DNA from: SFTJ01 sp905210415
GTDB taxonomy: Bacteria; Bacteroidota; Bacteroidia; Bacteroidales; Muribaculaceae
Length of the DNA: 5,734 bases
NCBI GenBank assembly: GCA_902476295.1
Contig: CABSDC010000119.1
Location: 1-5,734, forward strand
Direction of reading: 5' to 3'
Positions 5,656 through 5,734 of this stretch are shown here, one piece after another. Made by a program: the position numbers and the translations under genes. Under the pieces are notes generated by a model. It ran no database searches and was not told the DNA's origin. It saw only the letters and a program-made list of their open reading frames with translations. Position 1 is the stretch's first letter. Each line of letters opens with the position of its first letter.

Positions 5656-5734
5656 ATAAAACTACGGCTAAGCATATTATTCACGATGGTGGCAGCGACC
5701 GTAATCACGGCGCTCGCCCACACCTCACCCGTGC
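5656..5734 (+). CDS. N-terminal signal peptide or membrane segment of a gene running off the window
   Basis: Frame 1 at the window end reads KLRLSILFTMVAATVITALA followed by HTSPV: a basic start, a hydrophobic core and an A-L-A ending before His, which is a textbook signal peptidase I site. A secreted or membrane-anchored protein probably begins here. The start codon is unresolved. The residue before KLRL is encoded by ATA (5656-5658), not ATG. The nearest in-frame ATG (5686) falls inside the hydrophobic core and leaves no basic head. The frame is open back to two ATGs at 5467 and 5470 with a TTG at 5557, which would give a long basic tail before a membrane anchor. A minus-strand reading ending in a stop at 5610-5612 is also hydrophobic, but the C/A-rich plus strand matches the coding strands of aroK and the GH18 gene. 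The product is unknown. Confidence 0.35.
   Translation, partial: MKLRLSILFTMVAATVITALAHTSPV

Noticed and set aside
5610..5734. C-terminus of a minus-strand membrane protein ending at 5610
   Set aside because: The frame is open and hydrophobic, but this follows from complementing the plus-strand signal peptide. The plus strand has the C/A-rich coding bias of its neighbours and an A-x-A cleavage site.

Overview
The window looks like chromosomal DNA of a Bacteroidota bacterium, most likely order Bacteroidales. Three things point there. First, both promoters of the divergent intergenic region fit the Bacteroidetes consensus (TTTG or TTG, about 20 nt, then TAnnTTTG), and most start codons lack a Shine-Dalgarno sequence. 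Second, the RNase H carries an N-terminal viroplasmin-type hybrid-binding domain. Third, the glycosyltransferase resembles those common in gut Bacteroidales. A family-level call (Muribaculaceae- or Prevotella-like) is only a guess.

Layout. Positions 1-694 (+) hold the C-terminal part of a GH18 chitinase-like glycosidase. A 107-nt convergent gap (695-801) carries a repeat element. On the minus strand, reading from 4483 down to 802, four genes are spaced by 30, 33 and 10 nt and probably form one operon: RNase H, a GT4 glycosyltransferase, a COG0731-type radical SAM protein and an LD-carboxypeptidase. A divergent 240-nt region (4484-4723) follows, with one promoter in each direction and a possible 31-codon single-pass membrane peptide on the minus strand. 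Then comes aroK (shikimate kinase, +, 4724-5269). The last 465 nt hold a second copy of the repeat element, a perfect 20-bp palindrome, a phased cagat repeat, a weak promoter candidate and, at the very end, what looks like a signal peptide or membrane segment of a gene that runs off the window.

Functional reading. The recognised genes are housekeeping or cell-envelope functions: RNA:DNA hybrid removal, glycan synthesis, peptidoglycan stem-peptide trimming, chorismate synthesis and glycan hydrolysis. The minus-strand operon mixes unrelated roles, with a loose envelope theme from the glycosyltransferase and LD-carboxypeptidase. I see no defence system, CRISPR array, tRNA, rRNA, transposase or complete mobile element.

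The least explained parts are non-coding or very small: the repeat found 3' of both plus-strand genes, the palindrome next to its second copy, the candidate membrane microprotein upstream of the RNase H gene, and the unresolved start of the 3'-terminal gene.
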